Below are positions 42,939 to 54,500 of a stretch of 64,000 nt of DNA, in pieces. How positions within the stretch are numbered: position 1 is the first letter of the stretch; each line of letters starts with the position of its first letter. The notes under the pieces are model-generated. The model was not told where the DNA came from and made no database searches. It was given only the letters and a program-made list of their open reading frames with translations. Source of the DNA: Heterodera schachtii (lineage: Eukaryota; Nematoda; Chromadorea; Rhabditida; Heteroderidae); assembly GCA_023374025.1 (NCBI GenBank), contig SIJG01000005.1:2918427-2982426 (forward strand), read 5' to 3'. A program made the position numbers and the translations under genes.

Positions 42939-45900
42939 ATGTTTGACTATGATCGAGATTTGAACATTGCCCAGCAGTTGGCTGTAAATGTTGACGCTAC
43001 CAATGGCCAGAAAAAGGCAATCACTCGGACTCTGACTGATGATGACGACACTTTGCCCTTTATGGGCCCGTTGGACAGTTCGCCATCCGAAGATGATGGG
43101 GAAAAAACTGATGACAATGCCATCGTTCATGGCCTTGAAGGCTTGCTCAGACGCTGTTCGTCTCCGAACAACGGTTTCCATATTGGTCAGTCGAAAAATT
43201 CATTATTACACATAAAAATTGAGGCTTAAAGTTTTTCAATAATGGCAAATGAATTGACAGAATTGAAACCATAATGAAAACTAGCATATGTAAAAGGTAT
43301 TCATAGATTTTAGGGTTAGAGCCTAACCAATATATTTGTTTGGCACCGTTTTGGTTTTTCGGTTTCGACTTTTGGGCGGCATCTCATTAATATGTTGGGA
43401 TTGCCAACAAAGAAATGGAAAATGCCAACAATTTTAGGCCAATTTCGTCAAAAATCTGCAAGTGTCGGCTCTGACCATTTGTACTCCATGCAATTTCTGT
43501 CGAAGCGTCCGCCATTCCATCTGCTCGACACACAGCGGCATAAGTTCGCCAGCAATGGCACTTCCTTGGACATGCAACACACGGTCTGGCACTTTTAGAA
43601 GTTGTTTAAAACAGAAATAAAAAGAAATCCGGGATTTTGCGGTGTTTTGAGATTGGCAAAAACTTAAGTGAAATGAACGAATTTTGGTGCATTTGCAGTT
43701 TCGTCGTCTGAGCGGTGGATCGTCGGGAGCATTGGCGGACGGTTACGAATGCGACACCAGTTCGGGATACGGAAGGTTTTTCTGGGAAATATTTCATTTT
43801 TTTCAGAATCGGAATTTTAAATTATCGGAATAAGGAAGTTTGAAAATGTATGGGTTTCAATTCAATTAGTTCACTTATGGGAGTACATCGTGGATACCTA
43901 ATTTCCCTTTCGGTCACACTCATTTTGGTTATGTCCATTCAGTCCGGGTGCGCTCGGCACGCCGTTGGCGAGTCCGGCGATGGGTTCGGCCCAATTCCAT
44001 GCCGCCCAATTGCACAAACTGTTCATGGACACGGCTGGGATCAGTGAGGAGGACGAGGCGAGTCCCGTGCCGTCGCTTCACAACCAGCCCCAACAACAAC
44101 AGCATATTCATCACCAAATTTTGCCGCATCATCGCTTTGTTGACGCTGTTAACCGCTCGCCACCATTGCCAACGGCGAATGCGCTGCCGGCAATGCAACG
44201 GCGCAGGATGGCAACAATGGCGACGACGACAGGGCTGGCATCGGTTGGTCTGCTGTTGGAGGGGGGGGGGGGAACTCGCCTGACTTGACTATAAAAAATA
44301 TATTTTTCTCGTATCTTGGATTTGGTTCGACCAGAAAGCCAATGATTGGTTCGGGTTCGGATTGGTGAAAAAAGTAACGAATTCGAGTTATTCTTCCAAC
44401 ATTTGTTAAAACCACCAGCATTGGACCGAAATTATCCATTATAAAATTAATACCCTTCATTCAGGCAACAACTGGTCCGATGCATCCGAATTTGTTGATG
44501 ACAAATGCGACGGCGCCATCCGCACAAAACGGTGGCGGTGCCGTCACAGTGCTCAAGGCGACCACGACAACAACCGGGACAAACAAGAACAGCAACAAGC
44601 GCAAGACGAGTCTGAACACGGCCGGGCAGGGCAACGGCGCGGGCGGTGTGAACAAAAACGGCGGCAATGGTGGTGCCACGAATGGTGTTCCACCTGCGGT
44701 TGAACAAATTGTGCCGAGTGAGCGTTTTTCTTCCCCCAAGAATGGCAAACAATTAATGCCTTCCTTTTTGCCCATTTTAGCGGAAGATGGGTTCGACTTT
44801 CGCGAAATTAAGGTTGGTTGGCTCTGCCATATTTCTGTGATAATGTGCTCTTTTCAAGGAGTTCACGCAGCTTCTCCATTCCCCTCGACGAGTGCCGCCG
44901 CCGCGTTACATTTGCCACATTTGTTATCAGCCTGGCCATTACATCAGGTGGTGCAGAGAGAGCATACGTGGGCGAGGGGGGGGGGGGTCAATTTCGTAAA
45001 TCGTACGGGGGTCCGAGGCAATTTCGTAAAATTTTCGGCCAAAATCAAAAAAGCACTGGTAAAGATGGGAAAATTTTACGAAATTGAAAAAAAAATCTAA
45101 ATTTTGTGCCAAAAACCCAAAATTTTTACGCTTTTGAATTGCATTTCGTTAAAATTTCCACGAAATTCTATTTCATCTTTTCCTATTTCGTAAATTTTTT
45201 ACGAAATTGAATTTCGTTTTCCCATTTCGTAAATTTTTTACAAAATTGAATTTCGTTTTGCTATTTCGTTAATTTTTAACGGAATTTTACACTTTTTAGT
45301 GAAAATTTGTTAATAAAAATTTTTAAAGATTGTCTAAAAATCGCAAAAAAACGGTCGGATTTTACGCAAAAACTGTTAACAAATTGCACTGAAATTAAAA
45401 AATTTTTCCGACGGCGCCTATCGGCACCGTCGGACCCCCTCCCCCGTTACCGAAAAGTTTTTTTTGAAAAACCGCCGCAAAAAATGTGATTAAAAAAGGG
45501 AAAAAGAAAAAAAATGGACTGAGAAGCAAAAAAAAAAAAGGTCGTCAGAAAAAATTTTTGAGCGTTTTTTTCAATTTCGTAAAAATTTTGGCCTCTGAGG
45601 GGGGGGTGGGGGGTATTTCGTATTTCGTAAAGGCAAATTTCTGACCCCCCCCCTTGTCCATGTATGAGAGAGAGAGTGTGTTTACGAAAGGCTCATTTAA
45701 AATTACCAAAAAAGCGACAACCCTTCCAAAATTGCACCAAATATTCTTTCTTAAGTGACTGTCCCGCTCGCTTCAACAGTCCCTATGAGGAGCTGACGCC
45801 GTACCAAGGCCGCAAGAAGTTTGTTTTAGACTTAAAAAATATATATTAAGCACAAGTTACACAATTCTTTCAGGTGCTATGGCGAATTTGTGAGTGCTTT

Positions 45901-46798
45901 TGGCTCTTTTTTTAAATTTTTTTAAAATAATGACAAATTTTAAAGCAATGTGAACAGTGCAAACGCAAATGGACATCGCAGAACAGTGTGGCCAATGAAG
46001 GTGAGGGAGGGAGGAGCAAGGCGGTTGGAATGAGAATTTGTGAATAATTAAAAATTGCGTAATTTCGTCGCATTTTAGCGCAAAGCTGCATCAAATGCCA
46101 TGTGCCGGTCTTTCCGCACAAACAGGTTGGATAAATGGCACTTAATTGTGTCCAATAATTAACTCCCCCTTTCTTCCATGTTCAGCTGCCCGTGGACAAA
46201 GCTGTCGCATTGGGATTGGTGAGAATTTTTTGTTCCCTTTGTTAGTTATTTTCAAAAACGTATGCTGTTCCATGATTTTTTGTAGGACCCGGAAAACAAA
46301 ACAAAAAATGGTACTTTTCGGTTTTGGGGCCAAAGTTTGAATTTTTTTAAAAATCAACAGCGACGCGTAGCATTGCTCTTTGGCCCCAAAACGGAAAAGT
46401 ACCCAAAAATGAGTGGTGTAATTATCCCGGTGTTTTCTTCAAGGTTAAACTGCAGCGTCTTCCGGTCACCAACATTGGCTCCACTTCCACCGAGAATCTC
46501 ATCGACCAGTGCACCGCCGCTGGCATTTTCATTGACGACGCACCGTCCGGCAACGCTTTTAATGGACTGAACAGGTGAGAGGGTGGAAGATTTGATTTTC
46601 CCGAAAAAAGTTTTTGTGAATCCGAATTCCGAACCATTTCCCTTATATAATACTGATAATCGAAATGTTCAAATTTTAAAAAATTGGCAACTTCAAATGT
46701 TCAGCCCCCGTAAATTTAGCGACTCGGCCTCGTCTTCGCCATCGTCGTTGGACCAGCCGATGCCGATGATTTCTCCGGCGACCTCTCTGATGATTTGA
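42939..46798 (+). CDS. ZCCHC24-like zinc-finger protein
   Basis: Fourteen exons in frame: 42939-43185, 43438-43583, 43699-43775, 43943-44243, 44465-44717, 44781-44812, 44859-44947, 45756-45818, 45874-45889, 45946-46000, 46079-46125, 46186-46218, 46444-46574, 46705-46798 (about 527 residues). The first 350 residues are low-complexity (Ser, Gln, Asn, Thr-rich). Then RRVPPPRYICHICYQPGHYI forms a CCHC knuckle, GRKKCYGEF leads into a 3CxxC-type finger with CEQCKRKWTSQNS and CIKCHVPVFPHKQ. The order knuckle, then KRCFGEY-like motif, then CKRKW and PHKQ is that of ZCCHC24, related to ZAR1-type RNA-binding fingers, so RNA binding is likely. Exon 9 is only 16 nt. A possible extra exon at 46286-46310 would break the frame and was left out. 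Confidence 0.85.
45408..45433. repeat. GC-rich hairpin repeat with paired substitution
   Basis: A copy of the 643-668 hairpin inside intron 7 of the ZCCHC24-like gene. The outer stem reads CCGAC / GTCGG instead of CCGGC / GCCGG, so both sides changed together. Confidence 0.85.
46310..46402. repeat. intronic 25-bp inverted repeat
   Basis: GTACTTTTCGGTTTTGGGGC (starting 46311) reappears as its complement ending at 46402, 25-bp arms with one mismatch and a loop of about 40 bp. It lies in the 225-bp intron before exon 13 of the ZCCHC24-like gene. Confidence 0.85.
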
Positions 46799-48911
46799 TC
46801 CCGTTTCTTATCTCCATCACTGCGACTGCTTCATTTTCTGGTGAGCTTCTTCTACACAGGCTCTGTCACAATGGGCAAAGGCAAAAATACTGGTCGATTC
46901 GTCGATTCCAATTGCCGTCAAACCATGGGAAATGAATACCCAAATGCAGATTTTGGTATACTCAAAACACGCTGAAAACATTTGTTCTCACCTTTGTAAC
47001 AAAACGCAAGGACCTTGTCCCCGATAACTTAAAACTTGGCTCAAATGCCGTCGAACTACCGGGTCAAAAAACAGTTTTTGCCATGCAAGATGGCATCTGT
47101 GTGGTACCTTTCCATGCCACACTTCGTGTTGGCACTTCATTTCGTCAACTTTATTTCGGCATGTCCCTGTAATTTTCGGTCCCTTTAGGCATGTAAATGT
47201 TCCTCCTCTCCTCAATGACTCTCTGTTCACTTCCGCCCACCTGCCAATCCAATCGGCTGTCCTCAGTTAGCCGTTTCCCCAACGTCGTCGCGCCCATCCA
47301 TCCGTTCACTACACAACCAACAAAACTCAACTCATCCCCCACTCCCTTTTTGTATCGTCATTTTCGTCCTTACACACTTTTCTCAATTTTGCTTATCTTG
47401 ATCATTCTCGTACGACTCTCTTCTCTTTCTCTCTGCCTGTTGCTGTTTTTATGGATTTTATAAATTTTACCGCTGTCCCTTTATTATTGTTATATTATTT
47501 AATATGGCTTTGTTTTGTTGCATACGCTTTCTCTCTCTCCAATTTTGTTCTGTTCCATTATCATCGTTTCATTATTATTATTATTATCAATTTTTATTAT
47601 TCCTCCCCCTCCTCCCACCTTTTTCTGTATTTATAACGGGAATTGTTTATGTGTAATTCACGACGTCATCGCATTTTTCTGTCCATTCGTTATTATTTTT
47701 TTAAACGTCCACGCCGTTCGCTTTTCTACCGTTCGCTGCCCACCCAATTTTGTGTGGTCAATAATCAATCAATCGATGATCGTATCGTCGCCCAATCCAC
47801 CAATATATATTTTTATTGTATTGTGTATTTTCGTCAATTCATTGTTGTTGATTTTACCGTACCATACATATATGCTTATAATAGTATGTATTTATTTTCA
47901 ACTCGACATGCATACGGTATGTGTGTGCGCTTTCATCACTACAATGCGCGCTTACTTAGGCCACCCATTTTTTTTGGGAGTGCAGTCGGACACACAATGT
48001 GTATTCTCCAGCAGACCATAAAATGGGTTTTCTTTTCGGCGGGACATTATAGATGAATGAATCACTGAAATATTCAATTTTTAGCTTCGTCCCCCCCCCC
48101 CCCCCCCCCGTTTTCAGTGATAAAAAACGATGATGCGCAATCATTAATTATGAATTGCGATTGACCATTAAATTGTTTTCACCCAATATTTTGTTACTAA
48201 TAAAAAAAAAAACATAAACCGTCAAGGAGTGTCGGTCCGCACTTCGTTATCAATCAGTTTTTTCTTGTTGATATTTGTTGTTGTCGATCATTCACTTCCG
48301 TTCCATCGACGTAATTTTAAGTAAAGTCTAATTAGTTTTCGGTATTATTTTATTTTTTCGTTATTGTTTTTACTTTTTGTTGTCCTCCCACCGAGTGCGC
48401 ATATGCATGACACCCTTATTTATCTGCATATTTTCTTTTAATATATATATATAATTATTGTATGGCCGATGGGATGGCATCGCGTCATTTTTCGTCCATT
48501 TTTTGGAGACAAAATCCCCACCGGCCGTTGTTGTATTTGTTGTACGTACCATCATGGAAATAATATGTTTTACGCATAGTTAAACTCATTTATATGATGC
48601 TGATGATATGCGCTGCTTTGTGCCTTATTTAGTTGGAATACATAATTAATGGCTCTAATTAATAGTAGATTTGGAATTTGGATCTAAGGGTTTAAAAAAT
48701 GTTCTTAAGTCGGATTTTGATATTCCGTCAGATCCCGACGTTTGAAAAAAAGCCTGGACCTGCTACACAATGCATGTATGTGTACAGTAAGTGATTAATG
48801 TGATATGCATGTTTGTGATTGGGATAATCAGCAGCAGACAAAGGAGTGTCATCCATCATCCATTTCTCCCCCTCAATTTGCTTCACCATTGACATTTTCG
48901 GCACTGTTAAG
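46799..48911. other. non-coding, T-rich 3' region
   Basis: Probably the 3' UTR of the preceding gene followed by intergenic DNA. It is pyrimidine-rich (47390-47620), then carries an 18-base C-run near 48093. An open plus frame without ATG at about 46937-47173 (ending RQLYFGMSL) is noted under findings; no family was recognised. Confidence 0.5.
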
Positions 48912-49378
48912 CTGGTAGTGCGGCACCGCCTCCGGCGCCACTGTTGTCGTCATCGGGTGGCATTTGTCCGCTGTCGCTGCTTTTGTGGATGGAGCGGCAC
49001 AATTCGCCATTTGTGCCGCCGCCTTCGTCCTCTTCGTCAGCAGCAGAGCTTCCACGCCACCACCATCATTGCCATTGCCCGCTTCGGCAATTGCATTTCT
49101 CATTTTGCACCAATTCGTTGCGGTGGACAGTGAGCGCGACTCGGCAAATTGTCGGTGGCGAGCAGTTCCAGCAACACAACCACCTGCACCGGTGCCGGCA
49201 GCGCCATTTCGGCTTGCGGACTCAAAGGGTGGCGACACTGCTGCGATTGCCGTCATTGTTTTCTGTGCTGCTGTTGCGTTCCTTACAGAGGAAGGAAAGT
49301 TTCTGTTTTGGCAGTGCGACAGACTTTTCACGGTTCCAAGGCACTTTATTTACCGACTTTTTCGCGCACTCTTAGCGC
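48912..49378 (+). CDS. possible hypothetical coding region
   Basis: A plus-strand frame beginning after a GTTAAG acceptor-like site reads GSAAPPPAPLLSSSGG, LWMERHNSPFVPPPSSSSS and HFSFCTNSLRWT, then a GTGAGC donor at 49130. An acceptor CCTTACAG (ends 49288) starts RKESFCFGSATDFSRFQG in the same phase, with a stop at 49378. The 159-bp intron is frame-neutral and stop-free, so it may be unspliced. All three plus frames and one minus frame are open here, so the choice rests on codon use only. No family recognised; it may be an artefact. Confidence 0.25.
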
Positions 49379-51504
49379 TTACTTTAATGGGTTGCAACCA
49401 TTTGATGGCATTTTGTTGGAAAGCCGACGGAGACCGGGCGGTGAGTGTGTAGCTGATCCCACGCATTCGTTGTTGCCGTTGGAAGCACAGGAACAGATCA
49501 ATTCTGAAATGATTAGAAAACGGATATCAAAATGCTACAGTAACCCACCCACTACAGTAACCAACTAACTAACATTTATATTTTCTTATGTCTTTTTTTG
49601 TCATAAAATGGACCTAAATTGCGAAAATTTCTGTCCAACGGCCAGTCCGAAACAGCAGCATCGGAGGGAGTGATTGAGAAAGCACTGCCCGGCGCCGAAG
49701 AGTAAACGCCGCCGGCGAAAAATTTGTTGGAGCCTCAAATTAAAAAAAAAGAAGAAAAATGGCAAAAATTCATTGAGTGTAAGTTAGTAGTAAATGGAGC
49801 CAAAGTGCCATTGGTGAGTCAATGCCGAAACGGCATTTGAGACAGGATTGAATACGAGAATGATCAACCAAAAGGAATGTTTTTCTAATACGATGTCAAG
49901 ACACGAGACTAGTAGATAGGTTTAGGCTACGCCTAGGCTTAGGCCTAAGTTTAGGCTTAGGCCTTGTAAAAATGTTTTATTGTATGAGTTGCTATTAACT
50001 CCTTAATTTGATGCAATCGTCATTTTAGACCGTTTTTCTCGTGATTGGACCAATTTTTTAAATGAATTTTATTAACTATTTGGCATATTTGCGGTGGCAC
50101 AGACCAAACGAAGAAAAGGAGGAGGAGGACGACCGTCCCATGGTCAAACATTGCGCACTTTGGCGCATTCGAATGCCCCGCTTAAGCGGCGGTGGCGGCG
50201 ATGCTTTGCTGCTCCTGCTGCTGCTGTGCTCACTTTGACACTCTTCGCCATTGTTTCCAAAAAATGCCGCCGCTAAAATTTGGGTGCCAATTTTTTTATA
50301 CGTTATCTACGGCATCGGAATAGCGAAAAATTTTCTATCCCCTAGCTAGTTTTGCCAGTAAGGCAGCGGGTCGGCTTGTGCCGGGGAGCTGACGCCCCCT
50401 AAAATGCCAAAAGTTCAAGAGTCGGCGCTACATGCCCAATCAAAGTGTCGTGCCGTATCTCGGAAAAACAGAGCCTAAGGGCATGCAGAAAAAACAAAAA
50501 GCTTCCTGCACTGACCACGATCGGTTGGTGGAGGATGAGTGGTGCTGTCGTTGTCCGTCTCCGGCGGGGGATGCGGTGGGAACAATTGGTGCCTCAGAAA
50601 AGGTGTAAGAATGGAAATCTGATCATTTTTACCCCTCTTAGCATTTTGCTCCCCCCCCCCCCCGCTTATTTTAGCAAATTTATGCCATTTTGATATTTTC
50701 ATTTTTTCTTAATGAAGTGGGTTTGTTCAAAGTCTCTCATCAAATGAAGTGAAACGGGGGGGGGGGTGGAGGTGGACCAGGCTCACTGAGTCTATTGAAG
50801 TCGGAATTCCGTAAATTTTTGGCAAAATGGAATCCGAATTACAGAGTTTTTGGGTTTTGAGCGACTCCCTGAGCCAATCCATGCCGCTTTGAATTTTGAT
50901 TACTAAAACGGTATCTCTGCGACTCACCCGCTCAACGGCGACCATTTCCGGCACATGCTCAACCTTTTGGTAGCCTAAAACATAAGCAATTCAAAGGAAT
51001 TTATGTTCGAGGGTCACTCCCCGGCCATGGATTGCAATGATCTTTGGTTTTCAGGACTGTGCTTGTTTTTAAGGACCACGCAAGTCGCTTCCAAAACGAG
51101 AGAATACATCACTTTCCGAACCGATATTTTGGATCGAAATCCCTTTAAATCCAATTTTGAAAGATCGGTGCCCTAATAGCCAATCTCCTCCACGGGTTTA
51201 TGGGCTTTTGTATTTAAGCAGCGGAGAATCTCTCTGTGTCATTCTTCACAAATTTTGCGTTTTATTGTCCTGTTAAACAAAATTTGGTGGCATTTTCAAA
51301 GTGCCAAAAGCGTAAAAAAGAGAATGTGCCTGATGGGTTTTTGGATGCGCATTTTGGCATACCGTTTCGCATCATCCAATTGCACATTTGTGCCGAGATA
51401 GAAGACAGACCGCGCTCCACAATGGAACTTCACAAAATTAATGAAAAATTAAATTAAAAATCTATTTGATTTTAAATCCGTTTTGTGCCATTTTCCCATG
51501 CTTC
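49379..51504. other. non-coding region with small open frames
   Basis: A short plus frame near 49622-49705 (ending SEGVIEKALPGAEE) and another at 51300-51457 look protein-like but lack starts and recognisable families. TTAGGC-like motifs lie at 49921-49966, and C- and G-runs near 50651 and 50757. The rest is AT-rich. Confidence 0.45.
49921..49966 (+). repeat. degenerate TTAGGC interstitial repeat
   Basis: About seven TTAGGC or AGGCTTAGGC-type words within 46 bp. TTAGGC is the nematode telomere repeat. Similar short stretches are at 20000-20035 and 22258-22304. Confidence 0.6.
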
Positions 51505-54500
51505 TTACAGCTTGAGGTCGTTCATTTTGCCTTCTTCCTTTCGACAAAGTGGCAAAGAGACGTACTGAAATAAATTAGCATCAGACTTAAAACAATAAAA
51601 ATTGTATGTCAAAAACTATGCAAATAAACAAAAGCATTACGGTAGGATATGGTAAGGAGAATTCGTGAAAAAAATATTTTAGACATTAATAGAAAATTTT
51701 GTTAAAATTAATAAATTTAATGAAATTCTTAATTGGCAAAATTAATGAGAAAGTTTAATGTATTTTTTTAAATAAATTTTCTTCACTTTTATAATTAAAA
51801 TATTTAATTCTTTTAATTAAACATATTTATTCAATAGGACAAGAATTTTTTGTATTAAATTTTTGACGAGAATTATCAAATTAAAAAAAATCCTATCAGC
51901 ACCTGTGTGCAATCGCGTTCAGGTTTACGTCCATGGAAATTCAGTCGCGTGCCTGCCTGAAATGGGTCAAAGATCATTTCCTTTTCATGTGTTTTTTTCA
52001 AAATTGGCAAAATGCCAATGGAAATGTGAATTACGGTAGCCAATCGTTCCAATTCGGTCAATTGTTGCTCGTCCTCGCCAATGCCCACAAAAACAATGGA
52101 AAGCGGGGCACGAGATGCGAAGATCAGTGATTGGACCGTCTCCTTCAGATCATCAAAAATGCCTCGGGTGATGATCACGAGTACTGTAGGGCGAAGTATA
52201 AAAGCCATAAGAATACGGTACCCCCACAATGGGGTACGATATAACACAGGTCAGTGGGATTTTGTTTACAGGCTTTTTAACGAAATAACTTAATGCTATC
52301 TATTTTAATGTATGTGATGGATATAAAAAGGATATCGTATTTGTGGTACTGTAGGAAAAAAAACATTAATTGTTATTCCAATGTGATGGATTTGGATTAA
52401 TTAATTACATAATTACCAAAATAATTTGGCGGTTTGTACTCCGCGCCAAGCTCAACAAAATTTGATGAGGCGGCAATTCGGCACAACGAGTTTTGAGCCA
52501 ATCTAAGGACAAAAGATTAAAAAAAATAATTGGAAATTCCTCAAAATGCCATATTGTAAATGAATTGAAATGCCAAAGGATGGCATTTTTAAAAATTCAA
52601 AATTTTAAGGTGAAAAAAAACAATATTTTATTACTTGGCCATGTAGTAGATGACGTGCGAAAGGTGAGCCATGTTAAGCGGCTCGACAGTTGCGAAGGAT
52701 GTTTTGAACGCGTTCAAAACGCCAGAAATGCCCCTGGCAATTGCAAAAACATAAACAGAGGACGGGTTGATCCAAGACAAAAACTCGAAAATAGAATCAA
52801 ATTTTATGGGCACCGGGGAGGGCGTTCAGGAAACAAATTCAGGCATTTTTGCTGTGCCGAAAATTGTGCCTATAAAAACAGATATCCCAAAATGGATTTT
52901 CAGATTTTCTCGGAGCGCGAAAAATAAAAGTTCCCGAATTGCCCTGCTGTTGCCCAGTGGAAAACGCATAACAAAACCTGCAGTACGGGTCGGTGCCGTT
53001 CAAATCCAGGCTAAAACCGGCATTGTGATTTTATAGAAAAACGGAACGCTATTGTGAACAACTCACCAAAATTCTTGACTTTCACGGAACAGTGGCGGAA
53101 TTTTGGCACCGAAGCCAAATGCCGGGTAGGAATTGGCACTGAAACGATTTACAAAAATCGGATCAGTGGCGACGCAAAAAAGGAATACGGCAATGACGAG
53201 TAGTTTTGATTATGGGGGGTTACGGTTTTTAAATTGCATAATTACGGGTAATTATGCGTAATTAGAAAGATTCTGATGATTACCTCCCCATACTGCTTCG
53301 TGTGTACAAAAATTACCTGTTAAAATCCCTTAACGCGCTGCCAAATGCGCCAATCACCAGCTCAACATCTGAACATTTATTTGCCATGACGGAATTTGGG
53401 CATTTGACTGATTTTTGCACGGCACAAAAAAGGAAAAAGCCGAGAAAATTCTTGAATTCTTTCATGATTGATCATTACTAAGATCATCAACACGAGTTGG
53501 GCAAATGGCTAAGTCGATTTTTCTATGCTTCGACCAACAATTTCGGCATTGGAATTTTCTGTCTGAAAACTTTTTCGGGGCCTGCCAATGGTTGGGATTC
53601 ATTCCTTTTGAATGCCGAGTGACTTGGCTTATCCGGTCAATTAGTGCAACTTTCACAGTGCAATAATTATACCGTTAATGTAATGTTTGATCAATTGTTC
53701 GTCCACAAAAATGCCGGAACGGGAAAAGTCGACGGCAAATGCCAAATTCAGCGAAGCGCCCGCAGAAATATACTCGAGAAAAGAGGGAGTGCACACCTGG
53801 GGAAGGGAAGACACAGAAGAATGGAGGTATTTTAAGAAGAAGAAGGACGACAAATAATCACTGATCAGAGCAGAAAGCATTTTTTGGACAGAAACACAAA
53901 AAAGAATTTAAATTAAACCATAATATTATTTTTAATTAAAAAACATAAATCCACATTTTGGTTTTCAAAGTTTTATTAGCTAATTAATTAATTGTCCACT
54001 GGGTGTCAAATTAGCTTCTTAATCACCGCCCACCTCATGGAGGCGGCACAGTTCAAAGGTGCCACCGTTCTTTTTTTGATGTCTCGAGTTTTCATAAACA
54101 AGCTGTGTGAGATGGCGAAGAATTATACTTTGATAGCGCCTTAAAAGCTTACAAAATAAATATTTTCGGGGCCAGGACCGCGCCGAAGCACCTGTCAATT
54201 AAGGGGAGGGGTAATTAGGCTAATTACAGAATTAGGTAATTATTTTATTTGCGCCTCCCACATGCCATGCCAAACAGTACCGAGTAGAACAGTGGGAATT
54301 CACCAAGTGACACAGGCGGAAACGCTGGCGATTTGGCGGTGTCCCGTTGGAAGCAAAGCATGCGCAATTCCCTGAGAAATGCCAAGAAAAATGCCAAAAA
54401 TATTTTTGGGGCTTCTGCAAATTATAAAATGCCCTATTCCATTTCATGTAATTATTAATAAAATTGGTTGATTTAAAAAGGAAAATTTGTATTACTTGCG

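Noticed and set aside
46286..46310. A 25-nt exon (DPENKTKN) in the ZCCHC24-like gene
   Set aside because: It has splice-like borders but would shift the frame of the well-supported last two exons; direct joining of 46218 to 46444 keeps it.
48873..49331. 152-residue alanine-rich minus ORF
   Set aside because: Codon use is no better than the plus frames, with no splice support and no motifs.
49289..49378. Phosphodiesterase-4 UCR-like RKESFCFGSATDF segment
   Set aside because: Only a loose resemblance to RRESFLYRSDSDF; no catalytic domain nearby and the frame stops at once.
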